A DNA stretch of 11,386 nt from CAXGUU01 sp964012875 (GCA_964012875.1 CAXGUU010000091.1:1-11386); one strand, 5' to 3'. Counted from the stretch's first letter, positions 1 to 7,321 are shown. Numbers and translations are program-made. The notes: generated from the letters alone by a model not told the origin.

Positions 1-695
1 TGGGCCGCTTCTACAAGATCAGCAGTATAGTTACTTAGGGTTAAGTGAATTTCCTCATCAGCGACCATATCATTCAGGCCGTCGGAACAGAGCAGGTAGA
101 TTTCGCCCGGTTCCGCTTCCTGTTCCTGCACATCAACCTCGACACTCAATTCTATTCCGAGCGCTCGGGTCACGAGGTTCCTCGGGGTGTTTGCTGCCGC
201 TTCTTCGGGCGTGAAGAAGCCCCTGTCGATGAGTTCCTGAATGAGTGAGTGATCGTGGGTGATTTGAACAAATTCGTGCCCGCGCATACGATAAACGCGC
301 GAATCGCCGACATGCGCAATACTGACCCGGTTTTTGTGGTAGAAAACCACGACCACGGTAGTGCCCATACCCTGACACTGAGGGACTTCTTGTGCGGTGC
401 GATAAACTTCCGAATTGGCGCGGCTGATGGCATCTCTGACGATGATGGAGGCGTGCGATAGTCCGCTGGCATCGGCACTTTCATTAGGATCGAGTCGTCC
501 GGCTTTGGCGGTCACCTCGTTTAAGATCAACTGTGCGGCAATCGCGCTCGCAACTTCGCCCGCTTTGTGACCGCCCATGCCGTCGGCAACGATGGCCAGG
601 CCCAGACCGCTGTCGGTCACGGCGCTGTCCTCGTTGTGCGGACGTTTCTGCCCCGTATCCGAAATGTTAGCGACTTCGATAATCTCTTTGGCCAT
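1..695 (-). CDS. PP2C-family Ser/Thr protein phosphatase (3' end cut by window edge)
   Basis: Metal-dependent phosphatase expected to remove phosphate from Ser/Thr residues in the cytoplasm. Translation from the ATG at 695 stays open to base 1, giving 231 residues. The family is usually about 240-260, so only the C-terminal tail is missing. Visible PP2C motifs: NED at residues 21-23, the metal-binding DGMGGH at 38-43, GMGTT at 109-113, HVGDSRVY at 128-135, the HDHSL region at 147-151, the TRALG segment at 176-180, and LCSDGLND at 202-209 with metal ligand D205. The last Asp-Asn motif lies beyond the edge. There is no signal peptide or membrane segment. The start lies 15 bases after the stop of the membrane Ser/Thr kinase gene, so the two are probably cotranscribed and this is the likely antagonist of that kinase. 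The Shine-Dalgarno is weak, which would fit translational coupling. It resembles Stp1/PrpC/PppA-type enzymes, but the exact subfamily cannot be fixed. Confidence 0.95.
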   Translation of the reverse strand, partial: MAKEIIEVANISDTGQKRPHNEDSAVTDSGLGLAIVADGMGGHKAGEVASAIAAQLILNEVTAKAGRLDPNESADASGLSHASIIVRDAISRANSEVYRTAQEVPQCQGMGTTVVVVFYHKNRVSIAHVGDSRVYRMRGHEFVQITHDHSLIQELIDRGFFTPEEAAANTPRNLVTRALGIELSVEVDVQEQEAEPGEIYLLCSDGLNDMVADEEIHLTLSNYTADLVEAA

Positions 696-710
696 GGTGG
701 GCAGCTCGCT

Positions 711-3257
711 CTAGGCAGCTACTTTTGCTTGTTTCGCGCAACGTTGGATGTCGCGCGCGAAGTCGGCGCCGGTCTGGTAGCGTTTTTCCGGATCTTTCTC
801 CAAGGCTTTATTGATAATTGCCGAAATACACGGACGTTGCTGGGTCAGGTCGGGTCGTAAGGACTCCAGCTGCGGGTGTTCTTCGTTGGCGATCTTGTAC
901 ATCAGTGTGGCCATTGAATCGCCGTGGAAGGGCAGTTTGCCGGTGATCATTTGATAAAACATCACACCCAGCGAGAACAGGTCCGACCGACCGTCGACTT
1001 TTTTCCCGGATAGCTGTTCTGGTGACATATAAGACGGCGTTCCCAACACCATGCCGGTCTTGGTTTTGCTGGAATCCGTAATGCGGGCGATGCCGAAGTC
1101 AGTCAGCTTGACCTGCTTCGATTCCGGTTCATACATGACGTTAGCTGGTTTGATGTCGCGATGGACGACATGTTGTTTATGGGCAGCATCCAATGCCATG
1201 GCCGACTTGAAAATAATTCCCATGACCGTGGGCAACGGTAACAAGTCGTCAGGTTTGGTGTGCCGTACCAGATCGTAGCCGGCAAGAAACTCCATCGCGA
1301 TAAAGGCTAGATCATGTTCTTCGCCAACATCGTAGATGGTCACAATGTTGGGATGGTCAAGGCGTCCTGCAGTTTCGGCTTCCCGAAAGAAGCGTTCTTT
1401 GACTTCATCGAGCTCGTCGGCTTCGAATTCCTGTGACAACGCCATGGTTTTTATCGCGACGGTACGGTTGATTTTGGGATCTTTGCCCAGATAAACCACG
1501 CCCATGGCGCCTTTGCCAAGTTCCTTCTCGACTTCGAAGCGGCCCAGCATCGGTTTCGAAATACTGCCATCAAGAAGCATCGTGCTGGCGTTGCTGGCTG
1601 CGGCTGCCGAGCCGCCGATGACGACGGTATCGTTGAGCTGTTTGACGCGATTGACCTTGCTTTTGACGTCGCGGAAATTTGGCTCTTTGCTGGCAATGTA
1701 CTCGTAAGCCGCTGCGGCTTTGTTGAACTGTCGTTTGCGCTCGAAATCGCCCGCCAGCACATAGATTCCGTCGAGGAGGTTCTCGTCAACCGGGCAGCGT
1801 CGGAAATACTCGAACGCCATGTCCAGCTGACCCTGTTCTTGGAATTGCAAAGCGAGTTGTTTGTTACTGTGCGCGGAATCCACGTCAAGCCGTCTCTTGC
1901 TGGCCTCCGTGACCAGGAAGCGCTTGGTGGTCAGCAACACATGGCCAATTAGCAGGAGCGTCGCGCTCGTGATCAGCTTCAGCCAGATGGCCTGTGACAT
2001 CATCAGCCCTAGTTCTGTTCCGATCAGTACAACCAGGAGCGTGAGGCTGACTATGGCCGCTGGCCCGGCGTTTAGCTTTGGCAGCAACCCGATGAGATAA
2101 CCGGCCATCAGGATAAGGATCAGAAATTCGACCAGTCCCGACCATTCCGGGGCGACAAAAAAATCCTCGTTCAGAATACTGGCGACGGTGTGCGCCATAA
2201 TCAGTACGGGGCCGCCGACGTCGCCGACAGGCGTGTGTAGCGTCGAACCGACACCGAATGCGGTGGCTCCGATTAAAACGATTTTGTCCTTGAAGTTCGT
2301 GACCGGGACTTCACCCTGCTGCACGTCGTAGAACGAGTAAACGTCAAACGGCGCGCGGCCACCTTCGCGTTCGCTGTAGAAAAAACTGTTGAGGTTGAGA
2401 AAGGTGTCGGTTTTGATTTTGAGGTTACCGAGTTCGACGCTGTCACCGAGGTTGACGCGAATATCTCCCGGTCCAAGGTTGTGATAGGCCGCGGCAACGA
2501 GCAGTGCCTGCGACGGATAAAAAGCGCCGAAATGCTCCAGCACCAGCGGTTCAAAGCGCACGCCGCCATCCACATCCAGCGAGGCGACGAGATGGCCGAT
2601 GGCACTCGCTTTGTCCCCGATCACGGGGACGGGTGGTACCGCCAGGATGGTCTGACTGGGGAGCGGGAACTGACCGGTCGGGTCACCGATGTTCTCATCG
2701 GCGATCGCGTTGCGAACGATATATTCGGGCAGTTCGCCGTCTGGATTGCCAATCGGCTCCCCCGGCACAAACTGCATACCCAGTACGACATTACCGGAAA
2801 GTTCGAGGGATTCGCCGAGGATTTTGTCGGTATCGAGTTGAAGCTCGGCCGCCTCGAAGGCGGTAATTAACTCTGAAAGATCTGCGCCCGAGTTCTCAAT
2901 GTCTCGCGTGATCGCGCGGAACTGCTTGATCCAACCGAGGCCGGGCGCGACCTGTGGTTCAGAGTAGAAGGCGGTCAAGCCGATAACTTTGCTGCCAGCT
3001 GCCTGAAGATTACTGATCATTTGAGCGACGACATCACGCGACCATGGCCAGCGCCCGATGTTCTGGATGCTCTTGTCATCGATCGCAACGACCGCGACGC
3101 GGTCGCCCGGATCGCGCGAAGACATCTTGACGCCTGTATCGTAGGCAACCCGTTCCAGCCCTTCCAGGATGCCTGAGCGACTCTGCCAGGCGAGCAGGAA
3201 AATAAACGAGATTGCCACGCCGATAAACCAGTCGGATTTCCAGAACGTCTTGTTCAT
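711..3257 (-). CDS. CHASE2-domain transmembrane Ser/Thr protein kinase
   Basis: Membrane receptor-type eukaryotic-like kinase of 848 residues. An N-terminal membrane helix (about 11-25) is followed by an extracytoplasmic CHASE2 sensor (about 28-360) with the typical VAIDDKSI (56-63) and GRWPWSRD (68-75) motifs and the KIVLIGATA strand (325-333). Three membrane helices follow (about 373-393, 397-419, 423-445). A cytoplasmic linker (about 462-540) has TPR-like helical pairs. The kinase domain runs from about 572 to 835. All catalytic elements are intact: Gly-rich loop GKGAMG (581-586), K603 in AIK, HRDIKPAN (699-706) with D701, DFG (720-722), GTPSYMSPE (739-747). Activation-loop Ser/Thr (S729, S730, T732, T734) are plausible autophosphorylation sites. 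Start: ATG at 3257, directly before the first helix; no strong Shine-Dalgarno is seen. The PP2C phosphatase follows 15 bases downstream and the DUF4124 gene lies 98 bases upstream. This architecture is known in proteobacteria; the ligand and substrates cannot be read from sequence. Confidence 0.95.
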   Translation of the reverse strand: MNKTFWKSDWFIGVAISFIFLLAWQSRSGILEGLERVAYDTGVKMSSRDPGDRVAVVAIDDKSIQNIGRWPWSRDVVAQMISNLQAAGSKVIGLTAFYSEPQVAPGLGWIKQFRAITRDIENSGADLSELITAFEAAELQLDTDKILGESLELSGNVVLGMQFVPGEPIGNPDGELPEYIVRNAIADENIGDPTGQFPLPSQTILAVPPVPVIGDKASAIGHLVASLDVDGGVRFEPLVLEHFGAFYPSQALLVAAAYHNLGPGDIRVNLGDSVELGNLKIKTDTFLNLNSFFYSEREGGRAPFDVYSFYDVQQGEVPVTNFKDKIVLIGATAFGVGSTLHTPVGDVGGPVLIMAHTVASILNEDFFVAPEWSGLVEFLILILMAGYLIGLLPKLNAGPAAIVSLTLLVVLIGTELGLMMSQAIWLKLITSATLLLIGHVLLTTKRFLVTEASKRRLDVDSAHSNKQLALQFQEQGQLDMAFEYFRRCPVDENLLDGIYVLAGDFERKRQFNKAAAAYEYIASKEPNFRDVKSKVNRVKQLNDTVVIGGSAAAASNASTMLLDGSISKPMLGRFEVEKELGKGAMGVVYLGKDPKINRTVAIKTMALSQEFEADELDEVKERFFREAETAGRLDHPNIVTIYDVGEEHDLAFIAMEFLAGYDLVRHTKPDDLLPLPTVMGIIFKSAMALDAAHKQHVVHRDIKPANVMYEPESKQVKLTDFGIARITDSSKTKTGMVLGTPSYMSPEQLSGKKVDGRSDLFSLGVMFYQMITGKLPFHGDSMATLMYKIANEEHPQLESLRPDLTQQRPCISAIINKALEKDPEKRYQTGADFARDIQRCAKQAKVAA

Positions 3258-3355
3258 CCCAGGTCAGATGCAGCGAGTCAAACGAGCATCGAGTTTAGCG
3301 CGAATTGTCCTGAAAAAAATAGGAGGATAGAGTTAAATTTTGGTGGTCGTATGAG

Positions 3356-3784
3356 CTAGTGACACCACTGACTGACGCGAGTTCTGAGGCGCCCATTAGC
3401 GGCGTCGTAGACATCGGCGTCGAGCACAGTTCGGTTGCCCGGGTCGTCGCGCTGCACGACCCGGGCAGAGTGCTCGAATTTCCACAGGTTTCCTTTCGCA
3501 ATCGCGTAATTTCGGGCCATACGCGTCTTCTCCGCTTTGTCTGCGGCGGCCGCTGTCGCTTTCTCGTTGCGCTCACGCGCGTATTCGTTAACGATTTTCT
3601 GGCGTTGCTTGTGCCGCCGCTGGAGTTCCTGGTCGCCGATTCTGGACGGGGTGACATCTATTGACTCAGCGTTATCACGGGGAAGATCGCTGTAGTGCAC
3701 GCGCCCCTGTTCGTCGACCCAGCGATAGATCTCCGTTGTCTCGCCGCCATTCCCCGCGGCTATGAAGACTGTACAGAGCGTCAC
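3356..3784 (-). CDS. DUF4124 domain protein with degenerate N-terminus
   Basis: Small protein of 142 residues from a GTG start. The DUF4124 signature is at residues 20-33 (YRWVDEQGRVHYSD). The C-terminal half is charged and helical and ends like family members: a NL..FE..ARV segment at 99-109, then a conserved-looking WC near the end (140-141). DUF4124 proteins are normally exported and have no established function. Here the expected signal peptide is poor: residues 2-10 are mildly hydrophobic, there is no basic residue before them, and the frame is closed by a TAG codon immediately before the GTG. No Shine-Dalgarno is visible and no alternative start exists upstream in frame. The gene may therefore be decayed at its 5' end, or the protein may be cytoplasmic. 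It lies upstream of the CHASE2 kinase in the same direction and may share its transcript. The family call is fairly sure, expression less so. Confidence 0.7.
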   Translation of the reverse strand: MTLCTVFIAAGNGGETTEIYRWVDEQGRVHYSDLPRDNAESIDVTPSRIGDQELQRRHKQRQKIVNEYARERNEKATAAAADKAEKTRMARNYAIAKGNLWKFEHSARVVQRDDPGNRTVLDADVYDAANGRLRTRVSQWCH

Positions 3785-3804
3785 CTAGATTGAACGCCGA
3801 AGAA

Positions 3805-3836
3805 GGGCACCAAAGCCTCGGGGCTTCTTTGTGCCC
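3805..3836 (-). terminator. Terminator-like hairpin upstream of the DUF4124 gene
   Basis: GGGCAC (3805-3810) pairs with GTGCCC (3831-3836), and inside it AAGCC (3813-3817) pairs with GGCTT (3822-3826) around a TCGG tetraloop. The two helices are separated by a small internal loop. On the minus strand the stem is followed by TTCTTC, a weak U-tract. It could stop transcripts coming from fdxA before the DUF4124 gene, or be part of that gene's leader, since it ends 20 bases before the GTG. On the plus strand no T-tract directly follows. The hairpin is clear; the terminator function is inferred. Confidence 0.4.
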
Positions 3837-3958
3837 CGGTCAAATATGCCCGGGTTGAATGGCGACTGCGTAAGCATCCGGTATGCACTGAGCTTAGGTC
3901 CTGCTCGACTCCGGGACATTTTCCTCTGAATCTCAAGCGGGCGCTTCCCCTCTCGGGA

Positions 3959-3998
3959 GAATATTATTTAAATTATTGATAGATAAAAAATATAGAAT
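3959..3998 (+). promoter_or_regulatory. A/T-rich promoter-like stretch, possible -10 TATAGA
   Basis: Forty bases contain only a few G and no C and sit between GC-rich flanks. On the plus strand TATAGA (3991-3996) is a good -10 candidate; the -35 position (TTAAAT at 3968-3973, 17-base spacer) matches TTGACA poorly. An A/T-rich upstream region could act like an UP element. Transcription would start near 4003, at the beginning of the structured segment that follows. On the minus strand the same stretch also offers A/T-rich hexamers that could serve the DUF4124 gene, so direction is uncertain. Confidence 0.35.
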
Positions 3999-4176
3999 CG
4001 ACGGGTCTGTCACAGGCTGGCCCGACAACGTGCGAGGGAAGACAATGGTGCCACCTTCGAATTGATAAGAAGGTGCGCCTCAGGCCGAGGGAGGTTGTCC
4101 GCGCCAGGGAAGGTCGGGCCGGGCGTCGACGCAGGACCGGGACGCCTGCCCCGGCTGCTTGGCAGTTCGTCCGTTG
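3999..4176 (+). ncRNA. Candidate structured RNA of unknown family
   Basis: A GC-rich, non-coding segment with nested pairing. The ends can pair: CGACGGGT (3999-4006) with GTCCGTTG (4169-4176), including G-U pairs, extended by CTGTC (4007-4011) with GGCAG (4161-4165). Inside, GACAAC (4024-4029) matches GTTGTC (4094-4099). The best helix is GGTGC-C-ACCTTC (4047-4058) with GAAGGTGCGCC (4069-4079), 11 pairs with one bulge and a 10-base loop. GGCGTC (4122-4127) matches GACGCC (4141-4146). A promoter-like A/T block lies just upstream. I do not recognise the hallmarks of tmRNA, 4.5S RNA or RNase P RNA, and there is no convincing 6S match. The strand is inferred from the upstream promoter-like block; the reverse strand would fold similarly. 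No clear intrinsic terminator follows. The pairing is seen directly; that it is a transcribed RNA is only a hypothesis. Confidence 0.25.
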
Positions 4177-4214
4177 ATCAGCCTTAGGCGCGGTAGAAAA
4201 TGATTCTGTGCGGG

Positions 4215-4538
4215 CTAGCGCTCAAGCAGGTCGATTTTACTGGGCTTGTCCTTCCAGTCGTCCGCATCCTGGGGCGGATCTTTCATCTCGCTGATAACAG
4301 GCCATTGTTGCGACAACTCGGTGTTCAGCGGCAGGAAGTGCTGTTCGACATCAGTCAGGTCGTCCTCAGATTTGATGGCCTCCGCCGGGCATTCAGGCTC
4401 GCACAAGGTGCAGTCAATGCATTCATCCGGGTCAATGACTAGCATGTTGGGGCCTTCATGGAAGCAGTCGACGGGGCAAACCTCGACACAGTCGGTGTAT
4501 TTGCACTTGATGCAGTTTTCAGTAACAACAAAAGTCAT
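4215..4538 (-). CDS. fdxA: 7Fe ferredoxin FdxA ([3Fe-4S][4Fe-4S])
   Basis: Small cytoplasmic electron carrier of 107 residues, the usual family length, closely resembling Azotobacter vinelandii ferredoxin I throughout. By alignment to that protein, C9, C17 and C50 would bind the [3Fe-4S] cluster and C21, C40, C43 and C46 the [4Fe-4S] cluster; C12 and C25 correspond to the free cysteines. Motifs: NCIKCKYTDC at 8-17, CVEVCPVDCF at 17-26, ECIDCTLCEPECP at 39-51. The C-terminal extension ending LLER is typical of FdxA. The ATG at 4538 is the only sensible start. It follows mutS in the same direction with a 68-base gap that holds a good promoter, so it is probably transcribed on its own. The mutS-fdxA order is that found in Pseudomonas, where rpoS is next; rpoS is absent here. 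The exact redox partner is unknown. Confidence 0.97.
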   Translation of the reverse strand: MTFVVTENCIKCKYTDCVEVCPVDCFHEGPNMLVIDPDECIDCTLCEPECPAEAIKSEDDLTDVEQHFLPLNTELSQQWPVISEMKDPPQDADDWKDKPSKIDLLER

Positions 4539-4573
4539 ATTCGTGCGCTGCGGTGACGAAATCGAGGGTGCGC

Positions 4574-4601
4574 ATTATAACGGCAGGGACGGATTGTCCA
4601 A
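4574..4601 (-). promoter_or_regulatory. Sigma70-type promoter of fdxA
   Basis: On the minus strand a perfect TATAAT (4579-4574) is preceded, after a 16-base spacer, by TTGGAC (4601-4596); read one base over, TGGACA is 5 of 6 to the -35 consensus with a 15-base spacer. Transcription would start near 4567 and leave a leader of about 29 bases before the fdxA ATG. The -35 begins just after the mutS stop codon, so fdxA can be expressed without mutS. Confidence 0.6.
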
Positions 4602-4606
4602 AGCTT

Positions 4607-7204
4607 CTAGTCGGAATCCAGCAGGCGCCGCAGCTGGTACAGCGTTTCGAGTGCCTGCAAGGGTGAAAGTGCGTCGGGATCGATCATCTCTAGGGCCTCA
4701 AGCAATGGGTGGTCTTCCAGAAAGAGTGAGATCTGAGCGTCGGCGACCCCTTTGGGCGCCGTACCACCCGGTTCCAACGTGTCAAGTATTTCCTGTGCCC
4801 GTCTGACCACGGCAGACGGCACCCCGGCCCGCCTTGCTACCGCAAGCCCGAAGCTTCGATTGGCCGGACCGTCCCGGACCGCATGCAGAAAGACTACATC
4901 GCTGCCATGTTCTACGGCATCAACGCGAACATTGTGCACGGTCTCAAGTCGGTCGGCCAGCGCGGTCAGCTCGAAATAGTGGGTTGCGAACAGCGTGAAA
5001 CAGCCGTTGCTCAATGCCAGTCGTTCGGCACTCGCGCCCGCCAGAGCGAGTCCGTCATAGGTGCTCGTACCGCGCCCGATTTCGTCGACCACCACGAAAC
5101 TTTCAGGCGTTGCTCGTCTTAGAATTTGTGCTACTTCAGACATTTCGACCATAAACGTGCTTTGCCCGCCGGCCAAATTATCGCCAGCGCCGATGCGCGT
5201 GTAGATTGCATCTATCGGCCCGAGGCGCGCGCGCTCGGCGGGCACAAACGAGCCGATATGGGCGAGCAGCACAATCAATGCGTTCTGGCGCATGTAGGTT
5301 GATTTACCCCCCATATTGGGTCCGGTAATCAGCAGCAGGCGGCGTGACTCATCGAGTACCAGATCGTTGGCGACAAACGGCTCATTAACGAACGCTTCGA
5401 CCAGCGGATGTCGGCCACCGATGATTTCGATCTGCGCTCGCTCACTGAATTCCGGTTCAGACCAGCGCAGGGTTTCTGCCCGTTCGGCGAATGTTGCGAG
5501 CACATCCAACATCGCCAGCGCGCGCCCGCTTCGGTGGACCTCGGCAACGTGGTGCCCGGCGTCATCGAGCACCGCCTCGTAAAGCATTTTTTCCCGCTGC
5601 AAGGCTTTTTGTCCGGCACTTAAAATTTGCGACTCGAAACTTTTCAGTTCGGGCGTGAAGTACCGTTCTACGTTCTTCAGCGTTTGTCGACGCTGGTAAT
5701 CAGGCGGCACCTCACCGCTGTAGCTCCGCGGGATTTCGAGATAGTAACCATGAACCCGGTTATACCCGACCTTCAGGCTGACGGTTCCGCAGCGGTCGCG
5801 TTCGCGCTGCTCGAGTTCGAGCAGGAATTCGTCGGCACTGACCGACGCGCGCCTGAGTTCGTCGAGTTCAGTATCGTAGCCGTCCGCGATGACACCACCG
5901 TCGCGCAATATCTGCGGTGGCATGTCGACGATGGCTTGCTGCAGCAGTGCTTTCAGATCGGGTACATCGGAAAGCTCTTCGCGCAGCCGGTCGAAGATGG
6001 GCCCCGACAGTTTGTCTAGTCGTGATTTCAGAGCCGGGACCAGCTGCAAGGTGTCACGCAGACGACTGAGGTCGCGCGGCCTGGCGGAGCGAAGCGCGAT
6101 GCGGGCGGCGATTCGATCGATGTCGTTGACCTGGCGCAGATCAGTTCGCAGGGTCTCAAATTCAAGCATGGAGAGGAGCGCTGCCACCGCCTGGTGGCGT
6201 TCGCGCAACGCCGTCTGATTACGTATGGGCTGGGTGATCCAGCGTCGCAACAAGCGCGCTCCCATCGAACACCGTGTCGTATCCAGCAGGGTCAGCAGCG
6301 TGTGTTCGGGCGTGCCGCTTAAGGTTGTCGTCAGCTCGAGGTTTCTCTGGCTCGCAGCATCAATCTGGACCAAGGCGTCTACCGAGTCGATCGCTAATTC
6401 ATCGATAAAATCGAGCGGTTGGCCTTGGGTTTCGTGGCAGAAGGCCAGCAGCGCACCGCAGGCAGCAATCGCTTCGGTTTCACCTTCCAATCCAAGACCG
6501 GCGAGCGTGTCGACCTCGAAATGTTGGCACAGCGTGCGCCCGGTGACGTCTGCTTCGAAGCGCCAGCCAGGCAGCGATCGCACCGCACCCGCGTCCCGGT
6601 ATTCCAGCGGTTCGGACTCGGTAACCAGTATTTCGGCGGGCGACAGTCGTTCGAGTTCGAATTGGATCTCGCTGCGCTCATCATGTATAGCTACGCGGAA
6701 ACGAGCACTGCCAAGTTCGAGATAGGCGAGTGCGTGGCGTCGTTCGCCGAAAACCACGGCCGCGATCACGTTGTCACAACGCTCGTCCAACAGCGCATCG
6801 TCGGTCACCGTCCCGGGTGTCAGGACTCGAGTTACCTTGCGTTCTACCGGCCCCTTGGACAATGCCGGGTCGCCGATTTGCTCACAGACCGCTACTGATT
6901 CGCCCAATTTCAACAGTCGCCCGAGATAAGCATCTGCCGCATGCGCGGGTACGCCCGCCATCGGAATGGGCTCGCCTTTGCTGGCGCCACGAGCAGTGAG
7001 CGTCAAATCAAGCAATTTCGCTGCACGCCTCGCGTCGTCATAGAACAGTTCATAGAAATCGCCCATGCGGTAGAACAGGAGCGTGCTCAAGTACTGCTGC
7101 TTGATCCGCAGGTACTGCTGCATCATCGGCGTGTGCCCTTCGACACCGTTGCTGACGCCAGCGGCTTTTCGTGCGGGCGTAGCGGGGGGGATTTCCTGCT
7201 TCAT
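4607..7204 (-). CDS. mutS: DNA mismatch repair protein MutS
   Basis: Mismatch-recognition ATPase that starts methyl-directed repair with MutL; 865 residues against 853 in E. coli. The N-terminal mismatch-binding domain has the GDFYELF motif (48-54), with F50 and E52 equivalent to the E. coli mismatch-wedging Phe36 and Glu38. A connector and lever/clamp region (about 130-590) follows. The ATPase domain has Walker A GPNMGGKST (628-636), the GDNLAGGQSTF segment (674-684), Walker B VVVDEIG (704-710), and the ATHYFEL switch (740-746). QISLF (824-828) fits a beta-clamp binding motif, and the final DPDALSPLQALE (842-853) matches the C-terminal dimer/tetramer helix region. The ATG at 7204 leaves a 14-residue longer N-terminus than E. 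coli, which is common. It is divergent from htpG and upstream of fdxA. No clear mutS promoter stands out. The gene appears complete and intact. Confidence 0.98.
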   Translation of the reverse strand: MKQEIPPATPARKAAGVSNGVEGHTPMMQQYLRIKQQYLSTLLFYRMGDFYELFYDDARRAAKLLDLTLTARGASKGEPIPMAGVPAHAADAYLGRLLKLGESVAVCEQIGDPALSKGPVERKVTRVLTPGTVTDDALLDERCDNVIAAVVFGERRHALAYLELGSARFRVAIHDERSEIQFELERLSPAEILVTESEPLEYRDAGAVRSLPGWRFEADVTGRTLCQHFEVDTLAGLGLEGETEAIAACGALLAFCHETQGQPLDFIDELAIDSVDALVQIDAASQRNLELTTTLSGTPEHTLLTLLDTTRCSMGARLLRRWITQPIRNQTALRERHQAVAALLSMLEFETLRTDLRQVNDIDRIAARIALRSARPRDLSRLRDTLQLVPALKSRLDKLSGPIFDRLREELSDVPDLKALLQQAIVDMPPQILRDGGVIADGYDTELDELRRASVSADEFLLELEQRERDRCGTVSLKVGYNRVHGYYLEIPRSYSGEVPPDYQRRQTLKNVERYFTPELKSFESQILSAGQKALQREKMLYEAVLDDAGHHVAEVHRSGRALAMLDVLATFAERAETLRWSEPEFSERAQIEIIGGRHPLVEAFVNEPFVANDLVLDESRRLLLITGPNMGGKSTYMRQNALIVLLAHIGSFVPAERARLGPIDAIYTRIGAGDNLAGGQSTFMVEMSEVAQILRRATPESFVVVDEIGRGTSTYDGLALAGASAERLALSNGCFTLFATHYFELTALADRLETVHNVRVDAVEHGSDVVFLHAVRDGPANRSFGLAVARRAGVPSAVVRRAQEILDTLEPGGTAPKGVADAQISLFLEDHPLLEALEMIDPDALSPLQALETLYQLRRLLDSD

Positions 7205-7233
7205 CCACGCTTTCTCTTTCGCCTGAGCGCCAT
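7201..7233 (-). other. Possible short upstream ORF overlapping the mutS start
   Basis: An ATG at 7233 opens a frame of ten codons (MALRRKRKRG) whose TGA overlaps the mutS ATG as ATGA. The arrangement is the classic form for translational coupling, and the encoded peptide is strongly basic. No Shine-Dalgarno was recognised before it, and such short frames arise by chance, so this is weak. Confidence 0.12.
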
Positions 7234-7321
7234 GGTCAACCTGCTGAACTCATGTCGTGTGGTGTCCCACAAAGAACTTACATGATACGCGCGTCTCGCT
7301 TGCGCCCGACTGCTTCATCCG

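Larger units (their letters stand above)
3785..4214. other. Gene-free gap of about 430 bases between the DUF4124 gene and fdxA
   Basis: I find no credible coding frame here on either strand. From left to right the gap contains a terminator-like hairpin (3805-3836), a small C/G hairpin near 3947-3962, an almost pure A/T stretch (3959-3998), a GC-rich segment with several inverted repeats (3999-4176), and a weak hairpin (4188-4211) directly after the fdxA stop. Both flanking genes are on the minus strand, so the gap is the 3' flank of fdxA and the 5' flank of the DUF4124 gene. Its length and structure exceed what a simple terminator plus promoter would need. Confidence 0.8.

Noticed and set aside
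170..484. Minus-strand frame of 104 codons inside the phosphatase gene
   Set aside because: The PP2C motifs are all in a different frame that runs from 695 to the window edge, so this one is an out-of-frame shadow.
2481..2870. Plus-strand open frame of 129 codons opposite the CHASE2 domain
   Set aside because: Antisense to an intact kinase gene, with no motif or ribosome binding site that I recognise.
3920..4176. Known housekeeping RNA (tmRNA, 6S, 4.5S or RNase P RNA) in the gap
   Set aside because: A short GAATCGACGGG match recalls the tmRNA 5' end, and CAAGCGGGC near 3938 recalls E. coli 6S. However, no tRNA-like 3' end, no tag reading frame, no matching 6S closing strand, and no SRP or RNase P core motifs are present.
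4188..4211. fdxA intrinsic terminator
   Set aside because: GCGC/GTGC and AGAA/TTCT give only a weak interrupted stem, and no T-tract follows on the minus strand.
4246..4806. Long plus-strand open frame of 186 codons opposite fdxA and mutS
   Set aside because: It lies antisense across two certain genes and their promoter, with a composition typical of a shadow frame (rich in Ser and Arg) and no recognisable domain.
6225..6725. Plus-strand open frame of 166 codons opposite mutS
   Set aside because: Entirely antisense to the mutS core, with a low-complexity Ser/Arg-rich product; a shadow of the mutS codon pattern.
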